A stretch of 64,000 nt of DNA, taken from assembly GCA_963734965.1 (NCBI GenBank), contig CAVTJK010000004.1:496001-560000 (forward strand), in the 5' to 3' direction. The notes beneath the pieces are model-generated. The model saw nothing but the letters and a program-made list of their open reading frames with translations. It was not told where the DNA came from and did not search any database. The stretch comes from UBA4742 sp963734965. Lineage in GTDB: Bacteria > Actinomycetota > Acidimicrobiia > Acidimicrobiales > Acidimicrobilacustridaceae. Shown one piece after another: positions 1 to 7,647 of the stretch. A program made the translations under genes and the position numbers. Each line of letters begins with the position of its first letter. Positions within the stretch are counted from its first letter, which is position 1.

Positions 1-611
1 TCCGTGACTGGACCGAGCAGCACTTCGACTTCGCTGGATACGTGACCGGGTTCGATCCGGCCGAGGTGGCTGATCGCGACGCGCTGCGCGCCGAGCTCGG
101 CTACCGATCCGACGAGCAGGTCTGCATCGTCACCGTGGGTGGTTCGGGGGTCGGCGACTCGCTCCTACGCAAGGTCATGGCTTCCTATCCCGCGGCCAAG
201 GCCCGTGTGCCCGATCTGCGCATGATCGTCGTGGCCGGCCCCCGCATCGATCCCGCCACGCTGACGACCCATGACGGTCTCGAGGTCCTGGCCTTCGTCG
301 AGAACCTCTACCGACACCTGGCCGCCTGCGATCTGGCCGTCGTGCAGGGTGGGTTGACGACGAGCATGGAGCTCACGGCCAACCGTCGCCCCTTCCTCTA
401 CTTCCCGCTGGCCGAGCACTTCGAACAGACCCTGCTCGTCCCCCACCGCCTCGACCGGTACGGGGCTGGCCGGCGCATGGACTACGCCACGTCCACCCCC
501 GAGACGATCGCCACCGCCATCGCGGAGGAGATCGGCCGCGACGTCGACTACGCCCCGGTCGAGACCGACGGCGCCGCACGCGCCGCCGCCCGCCTGGCCG
601 AGATGTTGTGA
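1..611 (+). CDS. Glycosyltransferase, MurG/GT28-like C-terminal half (5'-partial)
   Basis: The reading frame is open from the first complete codon at position 3, so the gene begins outside the window; the GTG at 42 is internal. What remains is the C-terminal Rossmann lobe of a GT-B glycosyltransferase. A beta-alpha segment (VCIVTVGGSGVG) is followed by a VVAGPRID strand and the nucleotide-sugar-binding stretch AVVQGGLTTSMELTANRRPFLYFP, whose GG-T-x-E-L pattern resembles MurG and other GT28 enzymes. It would transfer a sugar from a nucleotide donor at the cytoplasmic face. The stop overlaps the next start by four bases (GTGA), so the two glycosyltransferases are translationally coupled. Acceptor and sugar cannot be deduced. 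Confidence 0.75.
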   Translation, partial: RDWTEQHFDFAGYVTGFDPAEVADRDALRAELGYRSDEQVCIVTVGGSGVGDSLLRKVMASYPAAKARVPDLRMIVVAGPRIDPATLTTHDGLEVLAFVENLYRHLAACDLAVVQGGLTTSMELTANRRPFLYFPLAEHFEQTLLVPHRLDRYGAGRRMDYATSTPETIATAIAEEIGRDVDYAPVETDGAARAAARLAEML

Positions 612-1330
612 CGGCCACGATGAGCTGCGAACCCCTCGCTGACCCCGAGGCCGACACCATCGCGACCTATGTGATCATCCCGGTGCGCGACCACTTGGAT
701 CTGACGCGGGACCTGATCGCCCAGCTCGTCGCCCAAGGAGGCCACGAGGCGATCCTCGTGTTCGACAACGGCTCGACCGACGGCACCTCGCCGTGGCTGG
801 CCCAGCAGGCCGAGGAGGGAGCCCTCGAGGTGGTCGACGCCACCGGGATGACCCTGCACCAGATGTGGAACATGGGGGCCAGGATGGCCACCGCCCGCCA
901 TCCCGTCTCGAACCTGGCCATCCTCAACAACGATCTCGACCTCGGCCCGGACTTCTGCCGCCGCCTGGCCCGCGCCCTGCGGTCCGACGATTCACTCTGG
1001 GCGGTGTCGCCGTCCTACGACGATCGGGCCATCGACGGGCTCGAGTACGTGAGCTCGACGTTCAAGAACGGCGGCCTGGCCGGCTTCGCCTTCATGGTGC
1101 GCGGCGAGCTGTTCGCCACCTTCGGCTTCGACGAGGAGCTGACCTGGTGGTACGGCGACGACGACCTCGTCGCCAACGCCGTGGCCAGCGGCGGCCGCGT
1201 GGCCATCACGGGCGCGACCACGGTCACCCATGTCAACGGCGGCAGCCAGACGATCGGCTACACGCCCGACGTCGTGTTCACCATCGAGCGCGACCTGTTG
1301 CACATGGTCGAGAAGTGGGGCCACACCTGA
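608..1330 (+). CDS. Family 2 (GT-A) glycosyltransferase
   Basis: A 240-residue GT-A fold glycosyltransferase. Near the N-terminus YVIIPVRDHLDLTRDLI and FDNGSTDGT form the nucleotide-binding strand and loop. LAILNNDLDLG supplies the DxD-type metal/donor motif at about residue 110. FDEELTWWYGDDDLVANA matches the acceptor/ED-box region of family 2 enzymes. No membrane segments are visible, so it is probably cytosolic. The GTG start lies within the stop of the upstream GT28-like gene, indicating one operon for building a glycan or glycolipid. A strong inverted repeat follows. Substrate unknown. Confidence 0.8.
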   Translation: MTATMSCEPLADPEADTIATYVIIPVRDHLDLTRDLIAQLVAQGGHEAILVFDNGSTDGTSPWLAQQAEEGALEVVDATGMTLHQMWNMGARMATARHPVSNLAILNNDLDLGPDFCRRLARALRSDDSLWAVSPSYDDRAIDGLEYVSSTFKNGGLAGFAFMVRGELFATFGFDEELTWWYGDDDLVANAVASGGRVAITGATTVTHVNGGSQTIGYTPDVVFTIERDLLHMVEKWGHT

Positions 1331-1350
1331 CCCAGCCCGAGCCTTTTGGC

Positions 1351-1397
1351 TTTTGGCGGCGATGACGGGCGCACTGCGCCCTCAATCGCCGCCAGAA
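1351..1397. terminator. Bidirectional hairpin terminator between convergent genes
   Basis: Two nested inverted repeats: outer arms TGGCGGCGAT (1354-1363) and ATCGCCGCCA (1385-1394), extendable on both sides with one mismatch, and inner arms GGGCGC/GCGCCC around ACT. It lies between the ends of the glycosyltransferase operon and the convergent DUF2252 gene. A short T run precedes it on the + strand, which gives an A/T flank for the minus-strand transcript. Confidence 0.65.
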
Positions 1398-1437
1398 CGC
1401 GGAGGCGAGGGGCGTCGGCGTCGGGGCAGGTCTCGAG

Positions 1438-2841
1438 TCAGATGTCGGTGGCGGCCCGGACGCGGCCGGAGGCGATGGCCTCGAGCAGGGCGGCGTGGTC
1501 ACGCTCGTTGGTGGTGGCGTAGGCGGATGAGAAGGCGGCGATGGCCTTGTCGAAGGTGGTCGAGCCGCCGAGGTAGCCCGACAGGGCGACGGGGTCGCCC
1601 GTGCGAGCGTGGGCGCGGGCCAGGGCCCACGCGCACAGTGCGCCGTAGTAGGTGAGGTTGTTGAGGTCCATCTTCGACGGGTCGCCCTGGCCCTTGAAGT
1701 CCCAGAGCTGGCGGACGTAGTAGTGGTGCCCGGTCTGGGGTCCGTTGGTCCAGCCCAGGAAGATGTCGCTCGATGCTTGCGTCAGTCGCTGACCGACGAC
1801 CACCCGCCGGCCGTGGTGGTCGAGTGCCGAATGACCGACGTAGGGCTCGAGGACCGATGGCTGGGCCTCCTTGACCTGCAGGATCAAGTGGTCACCCCCC
1901 GGGTGATCGGGTCCTTCGAAGAGCGCGACCCAACAGCGGGTGCCGACGCTGCCGACACCGACCACCTTGCGGGCGACGTCGACGAGGCGGAAGCGATCGA
2001 AGAGGTCCTGGATGTCCTCGCTGAGCGTCGACCGGTAGCTCTCGACCATCGGCATCACGTCGTCCACGAGATCGAACTCGGTGTCGTCGAGATGGACGAG
2101 CAGCGGCGGGTCCTCGGCGAAGCGATAGTCGCCACCGACCTCATGGGTGAGCTTGGCCACGGCGCGCAGGTGCGTCTTGCGACGGGACTTGCGCACGTCG
2201 CGCTTGACCAGCGGCCGGTACTTGGCCGGGAAGTGCGAGACGACCTGCTTGATGTGGATCCGGTCGTACCACAGCTCGAGCGCCCGAAGCTCGGCCGAAT
2301 CGGCCAGGCACTCACGGTAGGTCCGCGCCGCCGTCGTCACCACGCGGTCGCACTTCGCCGCCGAGAACCCGTGGCCGCGCGCCACGACGTGCAGGCTGGC
2401 ACACAGGCGCTTGACGTCCCACTCCCACGGTCCGGGCAGCGTCTCGTCGAAGTCGTTGATGTCGAAGATCATGTTGCGCTCGGGAGTGGCGAACTGTCCG
2501 AAGTTGGACACGTGGGCGTCGCCGCACGCCTGCACCGCCAACCCGGTGACCGGGGTCGAGGCCAGGTCCATGGCCATGACCGCCGCCGCGCCCCGGAAGA
2601 AGGCAAATGGGGATTGGGCCATGCGGCCGTAGCGGATCGAGATCAGCTCGGGCACCCGGGTCTCGGCCTGGCTCTCGAGCACATCGACTGGATCGCGGCG
2701 GTCAGACCCGACGCTCCAGTGGGCATGGGCCGACCTGGGCACCGCCTCGCGCCGGGCGCGGCCGGCCGCTCGTCGTTCGGCGGCGGTCGAGGACGCGCCC
2801 GGTCGATCTCCGTCGCGGTCACCGGCCTGGGGCTCGTCCAC
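1438..2841 (-). CDS. DUF2252 family protein (kinase-like fold)
   Basis: The family is recognised from the block RMAQSPFAFFRGAA followed by CGDAHVSNFGQFATPE and FDINDFDETLPGPWEWD. In DUF2252 proteins these resemble the catalytic loop (H/GDxHxxN) and metal-binding Asp of aminoglycoside phosphotransferase/choline kinase folds. The function is unestablished; a small-molecule kinase or related ATP-using role is inference. The open frame extends upstream to 2943, but those first ~34 codons are low-complexity. The GTG at 2841 gives a length (467 residues) close to the family, so it is preferred, without a clear ribosome site. It lies just downstream of the HD-GYP gene on the same strand, so co-transcription is possible. 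Confidence 0.8.
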   Translation of the reverse strand: MDEPQAGDRDGDRPGASSTAAERRAAGRARREAVPRSAHAHWSVGSDRRDPVDVLESQAETRVPELISIRYGRMAQSPFAFFRGAAAVMAMDLASTPVTGLAVQACGDAHVSNFGQFATPERNMIFDINDFDETLPGPWEWDVKRLCASLHVVARGHGFSAAKCDRVVTTAARTYRECLADSAELRALELWYDRIHIKQVVSHFPAKYRPLVKRDVRKSRRKTHLRAVAKLTHEVGGDYRFAEDPPLLVHLDDTEFDLVDDVMPMVESYRSTLSEDIQDLFDRFRLVDVARKVVGVGSVGTRCWVALFEGPDHPGGDHLILQVKEAQPSVLEPYVGHSALDHHGRRVVVGQRLTQASSDIFLGWTNGPQTGHHYYVRQLWDFKGQGDPSKMDLNNLTYYGALCAWALARAHARTGDPVALSGYLGGSTTFDKAIAAFSSAYATTNERDHAALLEAIASGRVRAATDI

Positions 2842-2966
2842 CCCGAGATGATGGCGCACCTCGTGGCCTGGGTCCGCCACCTGGTCGTGCGCGCTCGATG
2901 ACCTCGGCCAGGGCGCCGGGTGTGTGTGCGCCGCGTCCGCCACGCGACGTGCTGTCGCCGCCCGCT

Positions 2967-4604
2967 TCAGTGCAGAAGACCGGGCAGGGTGACGGGCGGC
3001 AGCGTGACCGGCGGGAGGGTGATGGGTGGCAACGGCAACGGCAACGGCGGGACCGGGATGGGGCCGACGACGCCCCCGACCACGCCCCCGACGACACCGC
3101 CGACCGTTCCGCCGACCACGCCGCCGACGGTTCCACCCACATCGATCGTCCCGCCGGGGGAGGGCAGGATCGGCGGGAGCGACGGTTGCACGATCGGAGG
3201 ACTGCCCGGGGTGGGACTGGTGGGATCGGTCGGACTGGTCGGATCGGTCGGAGGGGTGATGGGTGGGATCGGTTCGGTACCGGGCGGGGTGGCGGGATCC
3301 TGGGGGGAGGGCGCGCCGCCGGGAGCAATGGGACTGGATGGGGTCGGATCACCCGACCCCGCATGGGCGGCGGTCGACGGTGGCGTCGACGCGGCGGAGT
3401 GGGACGGCGCGTCGGCCCCGGGGGCGGCGGTGGCCGGCACGACGGTCACGGTGAGGGCGATGGCGGCGGCCGCCGCGGCGCCGCGGACCATCGCGCTGGC
3501 GGCCGCGACCGACAGCGGCGATCCACCCGACGACACCGAGGCCGCGGCTTCGGAGATCCGCTCGACCAGCGCCAGGCGACCGAGCCCGGCCACGAGCCCG
3601 GCCACCCAGCTGACCTGGGGGTCGGCGATCTGCAGGAACGACTCGACGAGCTGGGGATCGAACTGGGCGCCCGCGCACCGCTGCAACTCGCGCCGGGCCT
3701 CGGCCGAGCTCACCGGTCGCTTGTAGGAGCGATGGGCGGTCATGACGTCGAAGGCGTCGACGATGGCGATGATCCTGGCGCCGAGGCAGATCTGCTGGCC
3801 CGACAACCGGGCGGGGTAGCCCGTGCCGTCGAAGCGCTCGTGGTGCTGGGCCACCGACTTCGACCACGGGCCGAGCCAGTCGTCGAGGGCGGCGATGAAC
3901 GCCGCGCCGTCGGTCGGGTGCTTGCGGATCGCGTCCCACTCGGCCTCGTCGAGCTGGCCGCGCTTGTTGAGCACCTGGGCGGGCACGTTGATCTTGCCGA
4001 TGTCGTGCAGCAGGGCCACCCACCGCAGACGCTCGGCGTCGTGGGCCGACAAACCGAGCTGGCGAGCCATGAGGTTGGCGTAGGCCCGCACCCGTTCGCA
4101 GTGACCCCTGGTCAGCCGGTCGTGGCGCCCGAGAGCCCCCACCAGCGCCAGCGCCTGCGCCGCCGCAGCGTTGGTGTCGCCGCCCGCGCCGGGGTCGGCC
4201 TGAAGACGCTCGAGGTTCCGTACGCTTCCCGATCGCAGGGCGGTCACGACGCGCGATGGGGCCCGGTCGGGGAACAGCAACGACACCTGCAACAGGGCGG
4301 CGAGGGGCAGGGCGCGCTGGGCGATCCGTCCGGCGCCGACGGCGACGGCCCAAGCCAGGGCCACCTCGATCGCCATCCACACCAGCCGGCTGACACCCGC
4401 CGGACGACCGACCAGTCGCCCGAAGCCCACCATGACGACCCAGGCCACCACGAGCGGCAGCGCGAAGACGAGGAGGCGGATGCCGCGGGCCAACATCGGA
4501 TGGGCCCGCCACCGCTGCTGGCCGCCAGCTTGGCCGCCATCGCCTCGGGACTCGGCCGTCGTGACCGATCGGTCGATCACCGCTGCTCCCACAGCCCTCT
4601 CCAT
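2967..4604 (-). CDS. Membrane HD-GYP domain protein with Pro-rich and Gly/Val-repeat tail
   Basis: 545 residues. Two or three hydrophobic segments lie between residues ~40 and 120. An HD-GYP domain (~150-330) follows, with LLHDIGK at 198-204, KHPTDGA at ~228 and HHERFDGTGYP at 264-274, so all signature residues for c-di-GMP phosphodiesterase activity are present. A further hydrophobic segment (~370-392) ends in a signal-peptidase-like ATAAPGADA. Beyond it the last ~150 residues are Pro/Thr/Ser-rich, contain a GGVVGG/GGTVGG tandem repeat and end in PPLPLPLPP-type runs. The tail is probably outside the membrane. It degrades or senses c-di-GMP inside the cell; the tail's role is unknown. A leaderless-looking promoter precedes the ATG. 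Confidence 0.85.
   Translation of the reverse strand: MERAVGAAVIDRSVTTAESRGDGGQAGGQQRWRAHPMLARGIRLLVFALPLVVAWVVMVGFGRLVGRPAGVSRLVWMAIEVALAWAVAVGAGRIAQRALPLAALLQVSLLFPDRAPSRVVTALRSGSVRNLERLQADPGAGGDTNAAAAQALALVGALGRHDRLTRGHCERVRAYANLMARQLGLSAHDAERLRWVALLHDIGKINVPAQVLNKRGQLDEAEWDAIRKHPTDGAAFIAALDDWLGPWSKSVAQHHERFDGTGYPARLSGQQICLGARIIAIVDAFDVMTAHRSYKRPVSSAEARRELQRCAGAQFDPQLVESFLQIADPQVSWVAGLVAGLGRLALVERISEAAASVSSGGSPLSVAAASAMVRGAAAAAAIALTVTVVPATAAPGADAPSHSAASTPPSTAAHAGSGDPTPSSPIAPGGAPSPQDPATPPGTEPIPPITPPTDPTSPTDPTSPTPGSPPIVQPSLPPILPSPGGTIDVGGTVGGVVGGTVGGVVGGVVGGVVGPIPVPPLPLPLPPITLPPVTLPPVTLPGLLH
3066..3149 (-). repeat. Tandem repeat encoding GGVVGG/GGTVGG in the HD-GYP tail
   Basis: A run of imperfect 12-base units that translate on the minus strand as GG(T/V)VGG repeats (residues ~486-513). 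The unit pattern is visible on the + strand as alternating CCGACGACG and CCGACCACG blocks. Such arrays can change length by slippage. Confidence 0.7.
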
Positions 4605-4614
4605 CGCTCGCCCG

Positions 4615-4643
4615 GCTATAACTCACTAATAGTGGTACTTCAA
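4615..4643 (-). promoter_or_regulatory. Promoter of the HD-GYP gene with embedded palindrome
   Basis: On the minus strand TTGAAG (4643-4638) is followed after 17 bases by TATAGC (4620-4615). A start about seven bases further would fall within a few bases of the ATG at 4604, so the mRNA would be leaderless or nearly so. Between the two boxes lies the palindrome CACT-AAT-AGTG (4623-4633), a possible operator. Confidence 0.45.
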
Positions 4644-4741
4644 CCACAGAAGGTCGTCAAGCGGTTCGAAGCTGTCCGGCATGCCCGACGATCAAGAATC
4701 GGGTTGACCCGGCGCCCTTGGTTAGTATCTACTTACCGTTA

Positions 4742-5197
4742 GTGACCACTGACCAACTGTTCCGCGCCGAGCGAGAAGCCGTGTTCGACGCGCTCGGCGA
4801 TCAGACCCGCCGGGCCATCCTCGACCTGTTGGCCGAGGGTCCCCGCCCGGTGGCCCAGCTCGCCGCCGATCTCCCCGTCTCGCGACCGGCGGTGTCGCTG
4901 CACCTGAAGGTGCTCCGCGACGCCGGGCTGGTCCGGGATCGGGCGGCGGGGACGCGCCGGATCTACCGGCTCGATCCGGGAGGTCTGCAACTGCTGCGCA
5001 GCTACCTCGACCACATGTGGTCACACGCCCTCGACAGCTTCGCCGAAGCCGCCGAAGCGGCGCACGCGGCCCAGACCACGTCGCCATCGCCCGAAGCCGC
5101 CGAGACCGCGCACGCGGCCGACGTCGCGGCGCCATCGCCCGAATCCGTTCCCACCGCTCGCCCGACCCAACCCCGACAAGGAGCCGACGATGCCTGA
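4742..5197 (+). CDS. ArsR-family winged-helix repressor
   Basis: About 100 residues of ArsR/SmtB-type HTH: VFDALGDQTRRAILDLLAEG, then PVAQLAADLPVSRPAVSLHLKVLRDAGLV (recognition helix) and the wing RAAGTRRIYRL. LLRSYLDHMWSHALDSF is typical of the ArsR subgroup paired with SRPBCC (AHSA1) proteins. No Cys/His metal site is seen. The C-terminal ~50 residues are a low-complexity Ala/Ser/Pro tail built from a 16-residue repeat. GTG 4742 is preferred; a TTG at 4718 is in frame but lies over likely promoter sequence, with TTGACC at 4704-4709. The next gene overlaps by eight bases and encodes the expected SRPBCC partner, so autoregulation of both is likely. Confidence 0.8.
   Translation: MTTDQLFRAEREAVFDALGDQTRRAILDLLAEGPRPVAQLAADLPVSRPAVSLHLKVLRDAGLVRDRAAGTRRIYRLDPGGLQLLRSYLDHMWSHALDSFAEAAEAAHAAQTTSPSPEAAETAHAADVAAPSPESVPTARPTQPRQGADDA
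5048..5143 (+). repeat. 48-bp direct repeat (2 copies) in the ArsR tail
   Basis: Two adjacent 48-base units (5048-5095 and 5096-5143) begin GCCGCCGA and end GCCATCGCCCGAA, differing at several positions. Each encodes 16 residues of the form EAAEAAHAA...SPSP. The unit keeps the frame, so copy number can change without breaking the protein. Confidence 0.75.
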
Positions 5198-5726
5198 CCC
5201 GACGATGTCCGACACCACCATGACCGTTCCCCCCGTCGTACGTGAAGCGATCGTGGCCGCGCCCGTCGCCACGTGCTTCTCGACGTTCGTCGACGGGTTC
5301 GCCGGTTGGTGGCCCGAGTCGCACCACATCGGCGAACGCGACATCGTCGACATGGTCATCGAACCGCGGGTCGGTGGCCGCTGCTACGACGTCGACACCG
5401 ACGGGATCGAGAACCACTGGGCCACCGTCTTGGCCATCGAGCCCCCGACGCGACTCGTGCTCGCCTGGCACGTGCAGGGCGACTGGACCTGTGATCTCGA
5501 CCCCGCCCTCCAGAGCGAGGTCGAGGTGACGTTCACCCCGCTCGACGCCGATCGCACCACCGTGCGGCTCGAGCACGGCCATCTCGAACGACACGGATCG
5601 GGCGCCGCCGCCCTGCGCCAGGGCATCGACAGCCACGGTGGGTGGACATGGCTCCTCGACCGCTTCGTCGACGTGGCGTCGGGACGCCCGCCGCGGGAGA
5701 TGCCCGAGCCCGACGTCGACGCCTGA
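5190..5726 (+). CDS. SRPBCC (AHSA1-like) domain protein
   Basis: 178 residues with the SRPBCC/Bet v1-like pattern: REAIVAAPVATCFSTFVDGFAGWWP, VVIEP-type strand with GGRCYDVDTDG, LAIEPPTRLVLAWH and EVTFTPLDADRTTVRLEH, ending with GGWTWLLDRFVDVA. The fold forms a hydrophobic ligand cavity; the ligand is unknown. An AAGGAG ribosome site at 5178-5183 supports the ATG at 5190. It overlaps the ArsR gene by eight bases. ArsR-SRPBCC pairs are common in actinobacteria and are usually autoregulated. Confidence 0.8.
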   Translation: MPDPTMSDTTMTVPPVVREAIVAAPVATCFSTFVDGFAGWWPESHHIGERDIVDMVIEPRVGGRCYDVDTDGIENHWATVLAIEPPTRLVLAWHVQGDWTCDLDPALQSEVEVTFTPLDADRTTVRLEHGHLERHGSGAAALRQGIDSHGGWTWLLDRFVDVASGRPPREMPEPDVDA

Positions 5727-5753
5727 CGAGGTCGGCCCGCGCGACCCGATCGC

Positions 5754-6950
5754 TCAGCGGGTGGGGCGGGCGAGGATCTCGCTGAGCCAGCCGAAGGTCA
5801 CCGCTTCCCACATCGGCTGGCCCATGCCCTCGCAGTGCCCGCCGCCGCCTTCGGCCACCGTGAAGCGGTGCAGCCGCTTCTCGCCGGTCAGCGCGTCGTA
5901 CAGCTGCTGGCTCTGGCTGGCGAAGTCGCCCTCGCCCTCGGTGACGAGGGTCGGGCAGACGATGCGGTCGGCGAATCCATCGAGCGTGTAGGTGATCATC
6001 ACGCGCAGCATCTCGGCGTAGGTCTGGGCCCCCAGGGCGACCATGCGGGCACCCCAGAACTCGCGGTTGCGGGGACCGTCGAGGAAGCCCTCGAGCTGGG
6101 CGTCGAAGTCCGGATCGGCATCGAGCAGGGACTGCCAGTCGTCGTCGGAGAAGTTGGGCCGGACACGAGAGATGAAGTCGTACTGACCCGGATCGCAGAC
6201 CAGCGCCTTGATGCGAGCGTCGCCGGCCACGCCGCGCGGCGCCAGATAGCCACCGAGGCTGCGACCGATGACGACCAGGGCGTCCGGATCGACCTCGGGC
6301 TGGTCGACGATCCAGTCGATGACCGGTGCCAGCACCGTCTCGAAGTCGGGCCGCATGGCGACGCGATGGCAGACCAGCAGCTCGCCCTGGCCAGGCCCGT
6401 CGAAGCTCAGCGCGTTCCACCCCCGGGCCACGGCGGCCTGGGTGCCGAGCTTGTGGAACTCCTCGGCGACCCCGTCGAAGCCACCCGGGAAGATGACGGT
6501 TGGCCGCGGCGACCCGGAGTGACGGCCCGGACGATGGAGGTAGCCGTGCAGCGACACCGGGTCGAACGGGATCGACACCTCCTCGGCCCGGTCCGGCAGG
6601 AGCGCCAGCGCGGCGTTGTAGCTGTCGTGCTGATCCTGCCAGCGACCGCGTACCCGCTCGTCGTCGAGATCGTGGCGCAGGAAGAAGTAGGCCTGACGGT
6701 CGTACTCGGCCGCCCGTAGGAGGGCTCGGCCCGACCCGATCGGATCGCCGTTCGTCGTCGCGACCCCGGCGGTCGCTCGGGCCGCATCGGCGCTGGCGTG
6801 CCACTCGTCGTGCCACTGGTCGTAGTCACCAGCGGCCACGCGACCGGCGGTCGCCAAGGCTTCGCCCAGATCGGCGCTGCCGACATAGGCCCCGTTGAGG
6901 GTCCGCTCGAGCTGGGCGGCGAAGTCAGCATCGTCGTGGAGCGCGCGCAC
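5754..6950 (-). CDS. Alpha/beta hydrolase of the FrsA / pseudooxynicotine-hydrolase type
   Basis: 398 residues. A helical N-terminal region (~1-130) is followed by an alpha/beta-hydrolase core: PTVIFPGGFDG (oxyanion strand), SFDGPGQGE, the nucleophile elbow VIGRSLGGYLAPR (Ser in GxSxG), LVTEGEGDFASQS (acid) and GGGGHCEGMGQP (catalytic His). The long helical N-terminus plus these motifs resembles 2,6-dihydropseudooxynicotine hydrolase-like C-C hydrolases and FrsA-like proteins; the substrate is not predictable. GTG start. The gene begins nine bases after the SRPBCC gene on the same strand, suggesting an operon with it. Confidence 0.75.
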   Translation of the reverse strand: MRALHDDADFAAQLERTLNGAYVGSADLGEALATAGRVAAGDYDQWHDEWHASADAARATAGVATTNGDPIGSGRALLRAAEYDRQAYFFLRHDLDDERVRGRWQDQHDSYNAALALLPDRAEEVSIPFDPVSLHGYLHRPGRHSGSPRPTVIFPGGFDGVAEEFHKLGTQAAVARGWNALSFDGPGQGELLVCHRVAMRPDFETVLAPVIDWIVDQPEVDPDALVVIGRSLGGYLAPRGVAGDARIKALVCDPGQYDFISRVRPNFSDDDWQSLLDADPDFDAQLEGFLDGPRNREFWGARMVALGAQTYAEMLRVMITYTLDGFADRIVCPTLVTEGEGDFASQSQQLYDALTGEKRLHRFTVAEGGGGHCEGMGQPMWEAVTFGWLSEILARPTR

Positions 6951-6959
6951 GACCGCAAG

Positions 6960-7577
6960 CTAGCGCCCGGCCCGTGCCCGACGCCTCGGCCCCCGTCGAC
7001 CCACCGGGTCGATCAGCGCCGGCACGTCGGAGGGCTGGTCGTCGGACGTCGGGTCCACGAGAATCGACGGCGCGGCGGTCGGTGGACGTCGGCTCCAGGC
7101 CACGAGGCGACGGTGGCGGTGGGCGAACATGGCCGTCACGATGGCTCGGTGCAGCTTCGCTCCACCGGGCACGGCGACGATGAGCCGGCGAGGGAGGAAC
7201 TCCAGGCGATCACGGACGACGCAGCCGACGCCGGCGCAGCCCTCGTCGGGCTCGACCCATCGTTCGTGCTGCCACCGCCGCGCCGACAACATGGTCGAAC
7301 GCTCACGGAACGACCGCTCCCCGAGCTCGTCGATGCCAAGGTGGTCGTAGTCGAAGGGGATCACACCGAACAGGAGGACCCAGCTGCGGCCCAGCACCGA
7401 CGGGGGTTCGACATCGGCCAGCGATGCGCCGTCCCACCGCCGCGGGATGGTCATCCTCATCCAGGGCGCCAGCTCGTCGTTGATGCCGGCCGGGGTGGTC
7501 ACCCGGGCCCACACGTCGTCGGGCGATCGGGCCAGCGAGCTCGAGCGCTCCACGACGAGGGTCGGAACCGGTCTCAT
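6960..7577 (-). CDS. SRPBCC-family protein, uncharacterised
   Basis: 205 residues. The N-terminal half reads as a coenzyme Q-binding/SRPBCC-like fold: VVERSSSLARSPDDVWARVTTPAGINDELAPW, then WVLLFGVIPFDYDHLGIDEL and a central DRLEFLPRRLIVAVPGGAKLHRAI, matching actinobacterial START-like proteins that begin similarly. The last ~50 residues are Arg/Pro-rich. No catalytic residues can be assigned. It is the first gene of a two-gene unit with the alpha/beta hydrolase. The start codon follows directly on a strong palindrome/promoter, so the mRNA may be leaderless. Confidence 0.65.
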   Translation of the reverse strand: MRPVPTLVVERSSSLARSPDDVWARVTTPAGINDELAPWMRMTIPRRWDGASLADVEPPSVLGRSWVLLFGVIPFDYDHLGIDELGERSFRERSTMLSARRWQHERWVEPDEGCAGVGCVVRDRLEFLPRRLIVAVPGGAKLHRAIVTAMFAHRHRRLVAWSRRPPTAAPSILVDPTSDDQPSDVPALIDPVGRRGPRRRARAGR

Positions 7578-7583
7578 CCGCCT

Positions 7584-7612
7584 ATGTTAGGCAGCCCTAA
7601 CATCCGCCGCAA
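7584..7612 (-). promoter_or_regulatory. Promoter with perfect 8-bp palindrome ATGTTAGG-CAGC-CCTAACAT
   Basis: The palindrome spans 7584-7603 and sits seven bases upstream of the SRPBCC ATG. On the minus strand TTGCGG (7612-7607), 17 bases and TAACAT (7589-7584) form a promoter whose -10 box lies inside the palindrome, so a bound protein would block RNA polymerase. The TTAGG/CCTAA half-sites recall DtxR/IdeR-type iron boxes, but the spacing is shorter than the classic site, so the regulator is uncertain. Confidence 0.5.
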
Positions 7613-7647
7613 CCATGCCCCTTCCGCCCGGAGAGGAACGGGTCCGG

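Noticed and set aside
2607..4742. 711-codon open frame on the + strand
   Set aside because: Arg/Gly/Pro-rich translation without any domain, antisense to the HD-GYP gene; an artefact of GC-rich DNA.
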